Source of the DNA: Deltaproteobacteria bacterium
GTDB taxonomy: Bacteria; Desulfobacterota; Deferrisomatia; Deferrisomatales; JACRMM01
Reading direction: 5' to 3'
NCBI GenBank assembly: GCA_016214985.1
Contig: JACRMM010000028.1
Span: forward strand, 142,327 to 206,326
Length of the DNA: 64,000 bases
Shown here: positions 62,549-64,000 of the stretch, piece after piece
How the letters are laid out: each line of letters begins with the position of its first letter
Numbering within the stretch: position 1 is the stretch's first letter
Notes under the pieces: model-generated
What the model was told of the DNA's origin: nothing
Database searches by the model: none
What the model saw: the letters and a program-made list of their open reading frames with translations, nothing else
Translations under genes and position numbers: made by a program

Positions 62549-63709
62549 CTATCCGCCCGGCTGCGCGGCCCCGCTCGGCACGCGGCGGGCTGCCATGTCG
62601 CTGGCCACGGCGGAGGAGATGTCGGCCCGGAGCTGGTTGAACGCCCGGGTCCTGCGGTACTCGAGCCGAGAACCGAGCAGGATGACGAAGGTGTCCAAAC
62701 CAGGATCGAGCCAGATCGACACCCCCGTATAGCCGGTGTGACCGAAAGAGTCGGCCGTGAACGCGTCGATCCGAGGCGAGGAGTAGGCGGACGACACGTC
62801 CCAGCCCAGGCTCCTCACGGTTCCTCCCCCAAAGGGTCGGGGCGCGATCATGAGCCGGACCGTGGATTCCGTGAGGACTCGAGTCCCCTCCAACTCGCCG
62901 AGACCGAGGAGCATCCGTGCAAATCGCCCCAAATCCCCGATAGTCCCGAACAAACCCGCGTGGCCCGCGACCCCACCGAACTGCCGGGCCACCGGGTCCT
63001 GGACGCGCCCCACGGCGACCTGCCCGCTCCCGCCCGCCGTGGGCACGCACCGGGTCCAGAGCTCCGGCCCAGGGAGGAACCCCGTGTCGGTCATCCGCAG
63101 AGGACCGTAGAAGGACTCCTTTGCGTACTGATTGAGAGGCACCCCGGAAACGCGCCGGACGAGTTCCCCGAGGAGAATGAAGTTGATGTCCGCGTACCGA
63201 AACTGCCCGCGTACCAGGCCCCCCGCCCCTTGTCGAGCGACGCCCCGCAGGGCAGCGTCAAGGGGCCTCTCCCCCGCAATCCGAAAGTCTCGCAGCCCCG
63301 ACGTGTGCGTGAGCAAGTCCCTCACTTCGACTCTCTGCGCCCCGGTGCCCTTTACCTCCGGAAACCACTTCCCGAGCGGATCGTTGAGCACGAGGCGTCC
63401 CTCCGCGGCAAGCTTCATCACCGAAGGCGCCGTAGCAACCACTTTCGTCAGCGATGCAAGATCGAACACCGCCCCGGTATTGAGCGATTCAGCCGATGCC
63501 CCTCCCCAGCGCCTGCCGTAGGCTTTGGTGATCAGTATCCCTTCCCGGCTCCCCACGGACACGACCCCGCCGGCCAGGAGCCCGCCGGACATCGCGCCCT
63601 CCATCGCCACATCCAAGGCCTTCTCAAGGTCGCCGCATCGCGCCCCATCCCCGTCGGTAAGGCCTAGCCACGCGACTGCCACCGCCCCGAGTACCGCGAG
63701 TCTTGCCAT
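62549..63709 (-). CDS. Secreted beta-lactamase-fold serine hydrolase
   Basis: 386 residues from ATG 63709 behind GAGGCCCGAGG. A signal-type N-terminus (LAVLGAVAVAWLGLTDGDGA) is followed by a class C beta-lactamase/esterase domain: the nucleophile in FDLASLTKVVATAPSVMKLA (S-x-x-K), the Y-x-N motif in GQFRYADINFILLGELVRRV, HTSGLRDF, and the late GHTGYTGVSIWLDPGLDTFV. It probably hydrolyses an ester or peptide in the periplasm; true beta-lactamase activity is unlikely for this type. No adjacent partner. Confidence 0.88.
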   Translation of the reverse strand: MARLAVLGAVAVAWLGLTDGDGARCGDLEKALDVAMEGAMSGGLLAGGVVSVGSREGILITKAYGRRWGGASAESLNTGAVFDLASLTKVVATAPSVMKLAAEGRLVLNDPLGKWFPEVKGTGAQRVEVRDLLTHTSGLRDFRIAGERPLDAALRGVARQGAGGLVRGQFRYADINFILLGELVRRVSGVPLNQYAKESFYGPLRMTDTGFLPGPELWTRCVPTAGGSGQVAVGRVQDPVARQFGGVAGHAGLFGTIGDLGRFARMLLGLGELEGTRVLTESTVRLMIAPRPFGGGTVRSLGWDVSSAYSSPRIDAFTADSFGHTGYTGVSIWLDPGLDTFVILLGSRLEYRRTRAFNQLRADISSAVASDMAARRVPSGAAQPGG

Positions 63710-63817
63710 CCTCGGGCCTCCCGTCGGACCGCCGATCGTTACGACCCAGCTTGCCCTCCCCGTCACCCTGCGGTCAAGCGCCCGTCCGCACCGCAAGTGC
63801 CCCGTAAACAAACAGAA

Positions 63818-63849
63818 CGCCCCTGGGAGGGGAGACCTCGCCAGGGGCG
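63818..63849 (-). terminator. Intrinsic terminator of the rRNA operon
   Basis: CGCCCCTGG (63818-63826) pairs with CCAGGGGCG (63841-63849). Read leftwards from the 5S gene it is a 9-bp hairpin followed by TTCTGTTTGTTT, as an intrinsic terminator should be. Confidence 0.85.
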
Positions 63850-63920
63850 GCTGATGAGCTTGGATGCCCGGTACCCCGCAGAGCGCACGGAGGCGCGGGA
63901 GCGGGGGTGGTTCTTCAAAA

Positions 63921-64000
63921 GGATCGGCGGCGACCTACTCTCCCACCCAGTGACCCGGGCAGTACCATCGGCGCGGAGGGGCTTAACGGCCGTGTTCGGA
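63921..64000 (-). rRNA. rrf: 5S ribosomal RNA (3' part; 5' end beyond the window)
   Basis: On the minus strand the sequence contains CACGGCCGTTAAGCCCCTCC, then GCGCCGATGGTACTGCCCGG and GTGGGAGAGTAGGTCGCC, the conserved loop B to loop E and 3'-helix parts of bacterial 5S rRNA. The first ~35 bases lie outside. The 3' end is about 63921, set by the end of the last helix. Confidence 0.93.

Noticed and set aside
62549..63709. Antibiotic-resistance beta-lactamase
   Set aside because: The motifs fit the broad class C-like serine hydrolase family of esterases and peptidases; no feature indicates resistance activity.

Overview
The window is about two-thirds G+C and densely packed with genes. It reads as bacterial chromosome from a Gram-negative, probably anaerobic or facultative organism: there are outer-membrane proteins, a complete sulfate-assimilation set and UGA-decoded selenoproteins. 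A ~1000-residue NAD-glutamate dehydrogenase and selenoprotein SelD suggest a high-GC Desulfobacterota/deltaproteobacterial lineage, but this is inference; no 16S gene is in view. A partial 5S rRNA with its terminator closes the right edge.

1-7.3 kb and 11.9-33.5 kb form a copper/silver-type metal-resistance island. It holds a P-type ATPase with two YHS and two heavy-metal-binding N-terminal modules (cut by the left edge), a Met-rich Spy/CpxP-like protein interrupted by TGA, a CopA multicopper oxidase overlapping CopB, and a string of small membrane and secreted proteins. It also holds a DUF2318/FtsX/ATPase/HMA module, two tandem TolC-type outer-membrane factors, a CusB-like adaptor, a CusA-like RND pump, and two paralogous secreted proteins. 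An HD-GYP enzyme with a TRASH-like cysteine module may link metal status to c-di-GMP. Two copies of a 30-bp dyad lie in front of parts of this island.

Inside it are two selenoprotein genes that simple ORF calling truncates: a GrdB-like protein (Sec at residue 171) and SelD itself (Sec at residue 19). Both have a hairpin just after the UGA. SelD sits behind a TSUP transporter and a divergent LysR regulator.

33.5-47 kb is mixed housekeeping: an O-acetylhomoserine sulfhydrylase with a TSUP transporter, a soluble sensor kinase, a second trans-sulfuration PLP enzyme, an MFS carrier, a biotinyl carrier protein, NAD-glutamate dehydrogenase, and a TtcA-like/cysteine desulfurase pair.

47-60 kb is a sulfur divergon. 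On the minus strand, cysH-cysD-cysN and a PP-loop thiolation enzyme make and reduce APS. On the plus strand, an AsrC-like sulfite reductase, TusA-like and ThiF-like proteins, the Sbp-CysTWA sulfate importer, CysK and a third trans-sulfuration enzyme carry sulfate through to cysteine and methionine. Both arms start from one AT-rich intergenic region with a palindrome over a sigma-70-like promoter.

60-64 kb holds an ACP-like protein without the phosphopantetheine serine, a fosmidomycin-resistance-like MFS carrier, a conserved hypothetical, a secreted serine hydrolase, and the rrn end. A palindromic GC-rich repeat recurs in five copies at 27.0, 50.5, 52.4 and 54.7 kb.
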